From an uncultured Clostridia bacterium (GTDB lineage: Bacteria; Bacillota; Clostridia; TANB77; CAG-508), in assembly GCA_947624925.1 (NCBI GenBank), contig CANQMG010000034.1:1-14933 (forward strand): a DNA stretch of 14,933 nucleotides, given 5' to 3'. Within the stretch, counting starts at the first letter, position 1; each line of letters opens with the position of its first letter. Position numbers and translations under genes: made by a program. This document shows, one piece after another, positions 6,881-14,007 of the stretch. Under the pieces are notes generated by a model. That model had not been told where the DNA came from, did no database searches, and saw only the letters and a program-made list of their open reading frames with translations.

Positions 6881-6924
6881 TGGAAAAGAGAACCGTCCCT
6901 TTTTCCGAGGACCGTCTTTTTTCA
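6881..6924. repeat. Dispersed hairpin repeat, copy 2, with a degenerate half copy
   Basis: TGGAAAAG, the core AGAACCGTCCC and TTTTTCC (6881-6907) match the other copies. It is followed directly by GAGGACCGTCTTTTTTCA, which looks like a worn second half copy. The copy lies in the 5' untranslated region of pyrB, 26 bases or more ahead of its start codon. Confidence 0.75.
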
Positions 6925-6950
6925 GAAATAAAATTTAATAGGAGGTAATT

Positions 6951-7865
6951 ATGAAGAATTTGATCGACATAAAAGACCTATCAGTAGAAGAAATTGATGA
7001 ATTGATTAAAGTAGCTAAAGATATTATGCAAAACCCTGAAAAATATTCAGAGAAATGCAAATATAAAAAATTAGCTACTTTATTTTTTGAGCCAAGTACT
7101 AGGACAAGACTAAGCTTTGAAGCTGCAATGATGGAACTTGGTGGCAATGTACTAGGATTTTCAGAAGCATCATCAAGTTCTACTGCAAAAGGTGAAAGTG
7201 TTTCAGACACGATTAGAGTTGTTGGATGTTATAGCGATATTATTGCAATGAGACATCCAAAAGAAGGAGCACCATTAGTTGCATCTATGAAATCTACAGT
7301 ACCTATTATTAATGCAGGAGATGGAGGACACAACCATCCAACGCAAACTTTAACTGATTTACTAACTATAGCTTGTGAAAAAAATAGATTAGATAATCTT
7401 ACATTAGGATTATGTGGAGATTTAAAATTCGGAAGAACAGTTCATTCTTTAATTACTGCAATGTCTAGATATAAAAATATAAAATTTGTGCTTATATCTC
7501 CAGAAGAACTAAAAATTCCTGAATATGTAAAAGAAGAAATATTAGATAAAAATCATATAGAATATAAGGAAACAGACGATATAGAAAAATATATTAACGA
7601 GCTAGACATTTTGTATATGACAAGAGTACAAAAAGAAAGATTTTTCAATGAAGAAGACTATTTAAGACTTAAAGATTATTATATATTAAATAAAAGTAAG
7701 CTAGAAAATGCAAAAAAAGATTTAACTATTTTACATCCATTGCCAAGAGTTAATGAAATATCAACAGAAGTGGATGATGATGAAAGAGCATGTTATTTTA
7801 AGCAAGTTATGTATGGAAAATATATAAGAATGGCACTTATATTAAAATTATTAAATATAAAATAG
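6951..7865 (+). CDS. pyrB: Aspartate carbamoyltransferase catalytic subunit
   Basis: PyrB joins carbamoyl phosphate and L-aspartate to give carbamoyl aspartate, the committed step of pyrimidine synthesis. At 304 residues it has the normal length. Visible motifs are the carbamoyl-phosphate loop FFEPSTRTRLSFE (45-57), the mobile loop SEASSSSTAKGES (71-83) with the lysine contributed to the neighbouring active site, RHPKEGA (101-107), HNHPTQTLTDLL (127-138), TRVQKER (224-230) and LHPLPRVNEI (261-270). All catalytic residues expected for the family are present. The ribosome binding site AGGAGGT ends a few bases before the ATG. The pyrI gene follows with its ribosome binding site overlapping the pyrB stop, so the two subunits are made together. 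No PyrR-type attenuator is visible in the short leader. Confidence 0.97.
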   Translation: MKNLIDIKDLSVEEIDELIKVAKDIMQNPEKYSEKCKYKKLATLFFEPSTRTRLSFEAAMMELGGNVLGFSEASSSSTAKGESVSDTIRVVGCYSDIIAMRHPKEGAPLVASMKSTVPIINAGDGGHNHPTQTLTDLLTIACEKNRLDNLTLGLCGDLKFGRTVHSLITAMSRYKNIKFVLISPEELKIPEYVKEEILDKNHIEYKETDDIEKYINELDILYMTRVQKERFFNEEDYLRLKDYYILNKSKLENAKKDLTILHPLPRVNEISTEVDDDERACYFKQVMYGKYIRMALILKLLNIK

Positions 7866-7874
7866 GAGATGTAT

Positions 7875-8294
7875 ATGAATATAGATAGTATTAGAAATGG
7901 AATAGTTATTGATCATATAAAAGCAAAAAAGGGATTAGAAATATATGATATTTTAAACCTAGGAAAATTAGATTGTTCTGTTGCTGTTATAACAAATGCT
8001 AGGAGTAAAAAATTAGGCAAAAAGGATATTATAAAAATAGATAAAAACATTGATATTAACTTAGATATATTAGGATATCTTGACCCAAACATTACCATAA
8101 ATATAATTAAAGATAATAATATAATAAAAAAATATCATGTTGAATTACCAGGTGAGATTGTGGATATTATTAAATGTAAAAATCCAAGATGTATAACTTC
8201 TATAGAGCAAGAATTAAAGCATGTATTTGTTTTAACAGATAAGGACAAAAAACAATATAGATGTAAATATTGTGAAACCTTGCATGAAAATTGA
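7875..8294 (+). CDS. pyrI: Aspartate carbamoyltransferase regulatory subunit
   Basis: PyrI binds nucleotide effectors and holds catalytic trimers together in the PyrB6-PyrI6 enzyme. The protein is 139 residues from the ATG at 7875. The N-terminal allosteric domain starts SIRNGIVIDHIKAKKGLEIYDIL. The C-terminal zinc domain has the complete four-cysteine set C101, C106, C130 and C133 (CKNPRC and CKYC). I chose ATG 7875 rather than the in-frame ATG at 7869 because AGGAG (7864-7868) directly abuts 7869 but lies 6 bases from 7875. The gene is shorter than the enterobacterial form but normal for Clostridia. It ends ahead of two hairpins, the second of which looks like the operon terminator. Confidence 0.95.
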   Translation: MNIDSIRNGIVIDHIKAKKGLEIYDILNLGKLDCSVAVITNARSKKLGKKDIIKIDKNIDINLDILGYLDPNITINIIKDNNIIKKYHVELPGEIVDIIKCKNPRCITSIEQELKHVFVLTDKDKKQYRCKYCETLHEN

Positions 8295-8338
8295 AAGAAA
8301 GTTAAAATCTGATAAAGGCTAAAAAATTAATAAAAAAT

Positions 8339-8362
8339 GTTAATCGCAAAAATGCGGTTAGC
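8339..8362 (+). other. Hairpin downstream of pyrI
   Basis: GTTAATCGCA (8339-8348) pairs with TGCGGTTAGC (8353-8362) over 10 bp, with G-T wobbles and a 4-base loop. No T run follows, so it may protect the 3' end or help the terminator at 8380 rather than terminate by itself. Confidence 0.5.
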
Positions 8363-8379
8363 ATATATAAATATAGATA

Positions 8380-8418
8380 AACGACACATCGCTCTATAAA
8401 GCAATGTGCCGTTTTATT
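8380..8418 (+). terminator. pyrBI terminator
   Basis: AACGACACATCGC pairs with GCAATGTGCCGTT (two mismatches) around the loop TCTATAAA, and the stem ends in TTTTATT (8412-8418). It is the last element before the next promoter at 8479. Confidence 0.7.
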
Positions 8419-8478
8419 CGCATAAAATATACAAGTAGTGACATTTTTTATATTGAATTAATTTTTTTAAATTAAGTC

Positions 8479-8507
8479 TTGAAAAATTAAACTTAATATA
8501 TTATGAT
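8479..8507 (+). promoter_or_regulatory. Repeated-type promoter, copy 3 (pcrA)
   Basis: TTGAAA (8479-8484), 17-base spacer, TATGAT (8502-8507), preceded by an A/T tract. The core matches the promoters at 4163 and 6844 closely. The transcript would carry a leader of about 175 nt containing the duplicated hairpin repeat. The gap from 8295 to 8692 holds only this promoter, the two hairpins and the repeats; I see no gene in it. Confidence 0.75.
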
Positions 8508-8550
8508 TCTTAATATATTAGGAAAGGGCAAAATAAAAAAATTATGCTCT

Positions 8551-8676
8551 ATTTATTAGAAGAAAATTTATGACGAAAAAGTGGAAAAGAGAACCGTCCC
8601 TTTTTCCATTTATTAGAAAAAAATTTATGACGAAAAAGTGGAAAAGAGAACCGTCCCTTTTTCCACCTTTTTCCAC
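8551..8676. repeat. 57-bp tandem duplication carrying dispersed hairpin repeat copies 3 and 4
   Basis: Two units of 57 bp (8551-8607 and 8608-8664) differ at one base. Each holds ATTTATTAGA, a short A/T-rich part, TGACGAAAAA, and one hairpin repeat (8581-8608 and 8638-8666). The second unit is followed by an extra copy of the 3' arm, CTTTTTCCAC (8667-8676). The block ends 16 bases ahead of the pcrA start codon, so it is part of the pcrA leader RNA and close to its ribosome binding site. Confidence 0.9.
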
Positions 8677-8692
8677 AAAAAAGAGGTAACAA

Positions 8693-10981
8693 ATGAACGA
8701 ATTATTAGAAGGATTAAATGATAGACAATATGAAGCAGTTATTAATACAGATGGGCCATGCTTAGTAATTGCAGGCGCTGGTAGCGGTAAAACAAAAGTA
8801 TTAACTCATAAAATTGCATATATAATACAGGAAAATAAAAGTGCACCATGGAATATATTAGCAATAACTTTTACTAATAAGGCTGCAAACGAGATGAAAC
8901 AAAGAGTAGAAAGTTTAGTTGGAGATTCTGCAAAAGATATGTGGATTGGAACTTTCCACTCTATTTGTGTGAAAATTTTAAGAAGATTTATAGATAGAAT
9001 AGGATTTGACTCTTCTTTTTTAATATTTGATACGTCAGACCAAAGAACATTAATTAAAGACTGCCTAAAAACATTAAAAATAGATGATAAAATGTTTACA
9101 GATAGATCTGTTTTATCAGAAATAAGCAATGCTAAAAATGATATGTTAGAACCTACGTCATATGCTATAAGAGTAAAAGGAGATTATAGAAAAGAAGTAA
9201 TATCAGAAGTGTATAACATGTATCAAAAGCGATTAAAAGAAAATAATGCTATAGATTTTGACGACATAATAAATTTTACAATAAAGATTTTAACTGAAAA
9301 TCCAGATGTATTAGATTATTACTCAAGTAAATTTAAATATGTTTTAGTAGATGAATACCAAGATACTAATAAATCTCAGTTTAATTTAATAACATTACTT
9401 GCATCTAGAAATGGAAATATAACTGTAGTAGGTGATAATGATCAGTCAATTTATTCATTTAGAGGAGCAGATATAACAAATATATTAAATTTTGAAAAAG
9501 ATTTTCCTGGCACCAAAATTATAAAACTAGAACAAAATTACAGATGTACGGGAAGTATACTAAATGCTGCAAATGAAGTAATTAAAAATAATCCAGTAAA
9601 ATATAAAAAAGAATTATGGACACAAAATGATAAAGGAAATTTACCATACTTCTTTTGTGGAGATAACGAATATGATGAGGCAAGTTTTATAGTAGAGCAA
9701 GTAAACAGATTAAGAAGAGAAGAATACTATAAATATTCAGATTTTGCAGTATTGTATAGAATGAATACCCAGTCAAGAGCTATAGAAGATATTTTAAGAA
9801 GAGAAAATATTCCATATAAAATTATAGGTGGATTAAAATTCTATGAAAGAAAAGAAATTAAGGATATAATTGCATATTTAAGGTTAATTTACAATACATC
9901 AGATAACTTAAGTTTAAGTAGAATAATAAATGAACCTAAAAGAGGAATAGGAAAAACAAGTTTAGACAATATAGAACAAATATCTGAGCAGACTGGAATA
10001 TCAATGTACGAAATAATAAAAAATGCAATGGATTATGGGCTAAATAGGGTATATGCAAATTCTAGAGAATTTATAGAAACAATTGAATATCTAATATCAA
10101 AAAAGGAAAACTTAAAAATTTCTGATTTAATAAAAGAAACACTTAATAAAACTGGATATACTAAGGCATTAAAACTTGAAAATACAGTTGAGGCAGAAAA
10201 TAGAATAGAAAACTTAGAAGAATTTTTAACAGTTGCAATTGAATTTGAAGAAGAGTTTGCTGATAATTCTTTAGGAGAATTTCTTGAGGGCATAACACTT
10301 TCTAGTGATATTGATAATTTAGAAGATGACCAAGATTCAATAACACTTATGACTTTACATAGTGCTAAAGGATTAGAATTTCCAGTGGTATTTTTAGTTG
10401 GTATGGAAGAAGGAATTTTCCCTGGATATAAATCAATAGGAGAGCAAAAAGAGTTAGAAGAAGAAAGAAGATTATGCTATGTTGGAATAACAAGAGCGAA
10501 AGAAAACTTATTTTTGACATGTGCTAAACAAAGAACGATGTTTGGTTCTACATCATTTAATGGAGTATCGAGATTTATACAAGAAATCCCAAAGGAATAT
10601 TTAGATGGTTACCAAGAGAAATTTGAAAATAACAAATATCAAAATGATTATGAATGGAAATACGGAAATGGAGCAAGTAAAGTAACAACATATAAAATAC
10701 AAAGTAATAATGAAAATTATTTAAAAAACAATAATCTAAAACAAGAATTTTCATTTAAAACTCCAGAAAGCTTTTTAGCAAATTTAAACAAAAGTTCATC
10801 AAATGATGTAGATTTATCTAAATATAAAGCAGGACAAAGAATATACCACAAAAAGTTTGGAGAAGGAACTATAAATTATGTAGAACAAGAAGGAGACGAT
10901 TTAAAGGTTGATATAAACTTTGATAAAGTAGGACATAAAAGATTAATGGCAAAATTTGCAAATTTAGAAATAATTGAGTAA
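8693..10981 (+). CDS. pcrA: ATP-dependent DNA helicase PcrA (UvrD/Rep family)
   Basis: A 762-residue superfamily 1A 3'-5' helicase for DNA repair, replication of rolling-circle plasmids and removal of RecA or stalled polymerase. Motifs in order: Q-like LNDRQYEAV (8-16), Walker A AGAGSGKT (27-34), Ia TFTNKAANEM (59-68), Walker B LVDEYQDTN (218-226), III GDNDQSIYSFRGA (247-259), IV QNYR (281-284), V TLHSAKGLEF and VI EERRLCYVGITRAK in the C-terminal half. The last 50 residues (YKAGQRIYHKKFGEGTI onward) form the Tudor-like tail by which PcrA contacts RNA polymerase. The length is normal for PcrA and no key residue is missing. GAGGT a few bases before the ATG is the ribosome binding site. Unlike many Firmicutes, ligA does not follow; two spore-coat genes do. 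Confidence 0.97.
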   Translation: MNELLEGLNDRQYEAVINTDGPCLVIAGAGSGKTKVLTHKIAYIIQENKSAPWNILAITFTNKAANEMKQRVESLVGDSAKDMWIGTFHSICVKILRRFIDRIGFDSSFLIFDTSDQRTLIKDCLKTLKIDDKMFTDRSVLSEISNAKNDMLEPTSYAIRVKGDYRKEVISEVYNMYQKRLKENNAIDFDDIINFTIKILTENPDVLDYYSSKFKYVLVDEYQDTNKSQFNLITLLASRNGNITVVGDNDQSIYSFRGADITNILNFEKDFPGTKIIKLEQNYRCTGSILNAANEVIKNNPVKYKKELWTQNDKGNLPYFFCGDNEYDEASFIVEQVNRLRREEYYKYSDFAVLYRMNTQSRAIEDILRRENIPYKIIGGLKFYERKEIKDIIAYLRLIYNTSDNLSLSRIINEPKRGIGKTSLDNIEQISEQTGISMYEIIKNAMDYGLNRVYANSREFIETIEYLISKKENLKISDLIKETLNKTGYTKALKLENTVEAENRIENLEEFLTVAIEFEEEFADNSLGEFLEGITLSSDIDNLEDDQDSITLMTLHSAKGLEFPVVFLVGMEEGIFPGYKSIGEQKELEEERRLCYVGITRAKENLFLTCAKQRTMFGSTSFNGVSRFIQEIPKEYLDGYQEKFENNKYQNDYEWKYGNGASKVTTYKIQSNNENYLKNNNLKQEFSFKTPESFLANLNKSSSNDVDLSKYKAGQRIYHKKFGEGTINYVEQEGDDLKVDINFDKVGHKRLMAKFANLEIIE

Positions 10982-11076
10982 TTGTTATATGTAAAAATTA
11001 AATAAATGTTAATAATCTGTCGTATAAAAACCATTAAAATGAGAATAATAGTAAAAAAATGAAAGGAATGGTATAT

Positions 11077-11265
11077 ATGGCAGATTTAAATTTAGTTGAA
11101 CTACAAAACTTAAGACATTTAATAGGAGCTGTAGATACGTCATATCAAAAATTAAACACATATGCTTCACAATGTGTCGATCCTCAAATAAAGCAAGCAT
11201 TTAATAAATCAGCTCAAGAAGCTTTAAACACAAAACAAAAACTAATTACATTTCTAAATCAATAA
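11077..11265 (+). CDS. Small CotF-associated spore coat-like protein
   Basis: A 62-residue helical protein starting MADLNLVELQNLRHLIGAVD. Short proteins with this ELQNLRHLIG opening and a central QCVDPQIKQAF segment are commonly encoded directly before CotF-family coat proteins in Clostridia, as here. The role is probably structural in the spore coat or a ferritin-like bundle, but it is not established. I chose ATG 11077 because AAAGGAA (11062-11068) lies 8 bases ahead; the in-frame ATG at 11059 overlaps that binding site. The next gene begins 12 bases after the stop, so the two form an operon. No sporulation sigma-factor promoter could be assigned with confidence, and no clear terminator separates it from pcrA. 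Confidence 0.75.
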   Translation: MADLNLVELQNLRHLIGAVDTSYQKLNTYASQCVDPQIKQAFNKSAQEALNTKQKLITFLNQ

Positions 11266-11277
11266 TAGGAGGGAATT

Positions 11278-11523
11278 ATGGACGAGAAAACAATGGTAAA
11301 TGATGTTCTAGAAAACGTCAAGTCAGAACTTACAAAATATCAAGGTGTTATATCAGAAACGGAGAATATGCAATTAAGACAAACATTTCAGCAAATAAGA
11401 AATACAAGTGAAAATTTTCAATATGAGTTATTTAAAATAGCACAAGCTAAAGATTACTATAAGCCTGCGGCTAAAGCATCAGAAACAGAAATAAATAATG
11501 TTAAAAATGAATTTCAAATGTAA
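11278..11523 (+). CDS. CotF family spore coat protein
   Basis: An 81-residue protein matching the coat F domain: MDEKTMVNDVLENVKSELT, then LRQTFQQIRNTSENFQYELF and the C-terminal AKDYYKPAAKAS. Coat F proteins are structural components of the spore coat made in the mother cell. The gene has an AGGAGGG binding site (11267-11273) close to its ATG and forms a pair with the 62-residue protein before it. It is followed 9 bases after its stop by a GC-rich hairpin. Its presence is the best evidence in the window that the organism can form spores. Confidence 0.85.
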   Translation: MDEKTMVNDVLENVKSELTKYQGVISETENMQLRQTFQQIRNTSENFQYELFKIAQAKDYYKPAAKASETEINNVKNEFQM

Positions 11524-11531
11524 AAAATATT

Positions 11532-11552
11532 GGGCAGGTCTTGTACCTGCCT
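11532..11552 (+). terminator. Hairpin downstream of the coat genes
   Basis: GGGCAGGT and ACCTGCCT pair with a 5-base loop, an unusually GC-rich stem for this DNA. A run of A residues precedes it (11522-11527) but no T run follows on the plus strand. It is probably the 3' end of the coat-gene transcript. The rest of the gap to 11680 is AT-rich without recognisable features. Confidence 0.55.
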
Positions 11553-11680
11553 AAATTCGAAGCATTTACTAAATTATCAAATTTAATATATATTAAAACA
11601 AAAACAATAGCAAAACAGAGAATAAAAGAGAAAATTAATAATAAACAAAAATAATCTAAATTAAAAGACTTTTATAATTC

Positions 11681-11709
11681 TTGTGAAAAAAAAACTAATA
11701 AGATAAAAT
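11681..11709 (+). promoter_or_regulatory. Promoter of the M23 peptidase gene
   Basis: TTGTGA (11681-11686), a 17-base spacer and TAAAAT (11704-11709) fit a moderate sigma-A type promoter about 50 bases before the start codon. Confidence 0.5.
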
Positions 11710-11761
11710 CTAAATGAAATATAAATGTAATAATTTTGCAATAAAGGAGAATTATTAGTTA

Positions 11762-12739
11762 ATGAAAAAGTTTTATGTACATATTAGAACTGCTATAAAG
11801 TTTATATCCCTAGTGTTTTTAGCATGTATAATAATTGTTGGTATAATAATGCTAACATATAAACCAATTTATAGTGTTTCTTTAGATGGAGAACAAATAG
11901 GATATAGTGAAGATAAAAGTAAATTGCAAAAGAGAATAAATGACTATATGGAAAAAGGTGAAGGAGAAAATGTTGCATTTGTACAAATAGATGAAATGCC
12001 AGAATACAAGCTATGTTTATTAAAAAAAGGAATTGTTACAAATGACGAGGAAATATATAAACTAATTACAGAAGATGGAATAACATATTATAATTACTAT
12101 GCTATAACAGAAGATAGCAAAGAAAAATTATATGTTTCTACATTTGAAGAAGCTGAAGATATTATAAATTCTTTAAAAGAAAAAAAGAGTTCAAATGCTA
12201 GTAAACTTGCAATAGTTGAAAAATATGAAACAGAGAAAAAAGAATTTACTACTTCTGAAAAAGCAATTGCAGATTTGTATGTAAAACCAGTAGTTACAGT
12301 TGCTAAAAAAACTTCATCAGGAGGATATGTAAATACAAGTACAAAAATAAGTAATGCTAAAGTAAATTTAGGAATTAATTTAATAAAACCAATATCAGGA
12401 ACTATTAGCTCAAGATACGGAAGTAGATGGGGAGCTACTCATACTGGACTAGATATTGCAACATCTGCAGGAACCCCAATAAAAGCTGCAGCAGGAGGCA
12501 CAGTAACATATGCTGGATGGAAAGGATCATATGGCAATTTAGTTGTTGTATCACATGGTAATGGTGTGCAAACATATTATGCACATTGTAGCAGTATATT
12601 AGTATCAGCAGGGCAAAGTGTATCACAAGGTCAAACAATAGCAAAAGTTGGATCAACTGGAAATTCAACAGGTCCACATTTACATTTAGAAATAAGAAAA
12701 AATGGAACATCTTTAAATCCACAGAACTATTTATATTAG
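11762..12739 (+). CDS. Membrane-anchored M23 (LytM-type) peptidoglycan endopeptidase
   Basis: A 325-residue protein with an N-terminal membrane segment (about 12-32), an outside linker domain of about 170 residues (34-205) and a C-terminal M23 domain (about 206-325). The zinc ligands are H227 and D231 in THTGLDIA and H308 in HLHLEI; H275 in YYAHCS and H306 are the catalytic histidines. The site is complete, unlike the degenerate LytM domains of SpoIIQ or EnvC type regulators, so it should cut peptide cross-links of the cell wall. The GWKGSYGNLVVVSHGNG and GSTGNSTGPHLHLE blocks are typical. An upstream in-frame stop at 11756 fixes ATG 11762, although AAAGGAG (11743-11749) is a rather long 12 bases away. 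It could act in growth, division or spore development; the sequence does not decide. Confidence 0.9.
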   Translation: MKKFYVHIRTAIKFISLVFLACIIIVGIIMLTYKPIYSVSLDGEQIGYSEDKSKLQKRINDYMEKGEGENVAFVQIDEMPEYKLCLLKKGIVTNDEEIYKLITEDGITYYNYYAITEDSKEKLYVSTFEEAEDIINSLKEKKSSNASKLAIVEKYETEKKEFTTSEKAIADLYVKPVVTVAKKTSSGGYVNTSTKISNAKVNLGINLIKPISGTISSRYGSRWGATHTGLDIATSAGTPIKAAAGGTVTYAGWKGSYGNLVVVSHGNGVQTYYAHCSSILVSAGQSVSQGQTIAKVGSTGNSTGPHLHLEIRKNGTSLNPQNYLY

Positions 12740-12796
12740 TCTAAAAGTTAAAAATTGAATGTTAAAATAAAATTAATAATAGGGAGGTAATATAAA

Positions 12797-13330
12797 TTGA
12801 ATATTAAAATAACAGGAAAAGAATTAAAAGCTACAGATGCAATAAAAGAATATGCAGAAAAGAAATTAGAAAGGGTACAAAAATACTTTGAAAGTGAAAT
12901 AGATGTACTAGTAACAATAAAAACAGAAAGAAATTTACAAATTGCAGAAATACAAGTAAATGTAAATTCAGATATGTATAGAGCAGTAACAGAAACAAAA
13001 GATTTATATGCATCTATAGATAAAGATATAGACATATTAGAAGGACAAATAAGAAAAGCAAAAACCAAAAAAGATAAGCAAAATAAAGAGGCATCAATAA
13101 AACAAAAAGAATTATTAAATATGCAACCAATGCAAGCAATCGAAAAAGAAGTTATAAAAACAGCTTATTATGAAATAAAACCAATATCAGTAGATGATGC
13201 AAAATTAAAATTAGAGGAAAAACAAAATAGCATTTTCTTTACATTCATAAATGTAGATACAGGAAAAGTAAATGTAATTTATAAATTAAAAGACTCAAAT
13301 AATTATGGCTTAATAGAACCAGAAGTTTAA
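12797..13330 (+). CDS. hpf: Long-form ribosome hibernation promoting factor
   Basis: A 177-residue long HPF. The N-terminal domain (1-100: NIKITGKELKATDAIKEYAEKKL onward) binds in the decoding region of the 30S subunit; the C-terminal domain (about 118-177: IKPISVDDAKLKLEEKQNSIFFTFINVDTGKVNVIYK, ending NYGLIEPEV) dimerises and ties two ribosomes into inactive 100S particles. Both domains are present. The start is TTG 12797, 8 bases after AGGGAGGT (12781-12788); a TTG start also occurs in the M20 gene. It lies 57 bases after the M23 gene with no clear promoter or terminator between, so the two may be co-transcribed. A strong terminator follows. Confidence 0.93.
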   Translation: MNIKITGKELKATDAIKEYAEKKLERVQKYFESEIDVLVTIKTERNLQIAEIQVNVNSDMYRAVTETKDLYASIDKDIDILEGQIRKAKTKKDKQNKEASIKQKELLNMQPMQAIEKEVIKTAYYEIKPISVDDAKLKLEEKQNSIFFTFINVDTGKVNVIYKLKDSNNYGLIEPEV

Positions 13331-13336
13331 AAAAAT

Positions 13337-13361
13337 AAAAAAGCGCTTAGGCGCTTTTTTT
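13337..13361 (+). terminator. Strong intrinsic terminator after hpf
   Basis: AAAAAAGCGC (13337-13346) pairs with GCGCTTTTTT (13351-13360) around the loop TTAG, with seven T residues at the end. The A run on the other side would also let it act on the minus strand. Confidence 0.92.
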
Positions 13362-13371
13362 ATACAACACC

Positions 13372-13526
13372 AACATTCGTGGTAAAAATATGCATAATAA
13401 TATTAATATTCGTGGTAAAAATATGCATAATAATATTAATATTCGTGGTAAAAAAGTGCATAATAATACTAATATTCGTGGTAAAAATATGCATAACAGC
13501 ACTAATATTCGTGGTAAAAATATGCA
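13372..13526. repeat. 33-bp tandem repeat array, four full copies and a partial
   Basis: Units begin ATTCGTGG at 13375, 13408, 13441, 13474 and (partial) 13507. Units 1 and 2 are identical; unit 3 has three changes and unit 4 has four in its last part. The period is a multiple of three and one plus-strand frame stays open from 13351 to a stop at 13534-13536, giving an 11-residue repeat NIRGKNMHNNI. There is no good ribosome binding site and most changes would alter amino acids, so I treat it as a minisatellite and not a gene. It occupies most of the 314-base gap between hpf and the antitoxin gene. Confidence 0.9.
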
Positions 13527-13561
13527 AAATTATTAAATTTTGAGAAAAACTCTAAAGAATA

Positions 13562-13573
13562 TTACAATTGTAA
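13562..13573. other. 12-bp palindrome upstream of the antitoxin promoter
   Basis: TTACAATTGTAA is a perfect palindrome about 30 bases upstream of the -10 box of the antitoxin gene. Ribbon-helix-helix antitoxins bind such short palindromes, but sites usually overlap the promoter, so this assignment is tentative. Confidence 0.3.
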
Positions 13574-13582
13574 ATAAATTTA

Positions 13583-13611
13583 TTAATAATGTAAATAAAA
13601 AATGATATAAT
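13583..13611 (+). promoter_or_regulatory. Extended -10 promoter of the antitoxin gene
   Basis: TATAAT (13606-13611) is preceded by TGA, an extended -10. The -35 position holds only TTAATA (13583-13588). A second TATAAT occurs at 13615-13620. Confidence 0.55.
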
Positions 13612-13644
13612 ACATATAATATTAGTGAAGGGAAGTGTATTTAT

Positions 13645-13911
13645 ATGGCTCAAACAAACATTAATATAAGAATGGATAAACAATTAAAAGAACAATTTGA
13701 TAAATTATGCTCAGATATAGGAATGTCAATGACAACGGCTTTTTGTGTATTTGCTAAAAAGGCTGTAAGAGAAAAAAAAATACCATTTGAAATTACAGCT
13801 GAAGATCCTTTTTATAGTACTGCCAATATAGAAAGGCTAAAAAAAGCAATTAAAGATGCAGAAAATGGGAAACTTACTATTCATGATTTGATAGAGGTAG
13901 AAGAAGAATAA
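13645..13911 (+). CDS. RelB/DinJ family antitoxin without adjacent toxin
   Basis: An 88-residue protein of the RelB/DinJ type. Residues 1-50 (TNINIRMDKQLKEQFDKLCSDIGMSMTTAFCVFAKKAVREKKIPFEI) form a ribbon-helix-helix DNA-binding domain, with the beta strand NINIRM and the GMSMTTAF turn. The C-terminal part (DPFYSTANIERLKKAIKDAENGKLTIHDL) is the flexible segment that normally wraps the RelE/YafQ-type mRNA endonuclease toxin. No toxin ORF follows: the next 140 bases are a repeat array and promoter, then an ATPase gene on the same strand. It could be an orphan antitoxin, a solitary regulator, or the remainder of a module whose toxin was lost. A GAAGGGAAG sequence about 11 bases before the ATG is the ribosome binding site. 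Confidence 0.85.
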   Translation: MAQTNINIRMDKQLKEQFDKLCSDIGMSMTTAFCVFAKKAVREKKIPFEITAEDPFYSTANIERLKKAIKDAENGKLTIHDLIEVEEE

Positions 13912-13927
13912 AGCTTTTACGACTAAT

Positions 13928-14007
13928 TTGCAATAAAACTATTGACTTTTTTGCAGTGAACTATATGACTTTTTTGCAATAAAACTATTGACTTTTTTGC
14001 AATAAAA
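13928..14007. repeat. 23-bp tandem repeat array before the ATPase gene
   Basis: Units of 23 bp start TTGCA at 13928, 13951 and 13974, with a partial unit from 13997. Units 1 and 3 are identical; unit 2 has several changes. Each carries a TGACTTTT part, and the TTGACT of unit 3 serves as the -35 box of the promoter for the next gene, so the array overlaps the promoter as an operator array or slippage-prone switch would. Confidence 0.85.

Noticed and set aside
7869..7874. ATG 7869 as the start of pyrI
   Set aside because: The AGGAG site directly touches it; the ATG six bases later has proper spacing.
11059..11076. ATG 11059 as the start of the small coat-like gene
   Set aside because: The binding site AAAGGAA lies after this ATG and serves the ATG at 11077.
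13372..13526. CRISPR array
   Set aside because: The 33-bp units are contiguous with no unique spacers, and no cas gene is present. The same holds for the 23-bp array at 13928.
13351..13536. Protein-coding gene made of 11-residue repeats
   Set aside because: No binding site or suitable start codon; most differences among units would change amino acids, so there is no sign of selection on a protein.
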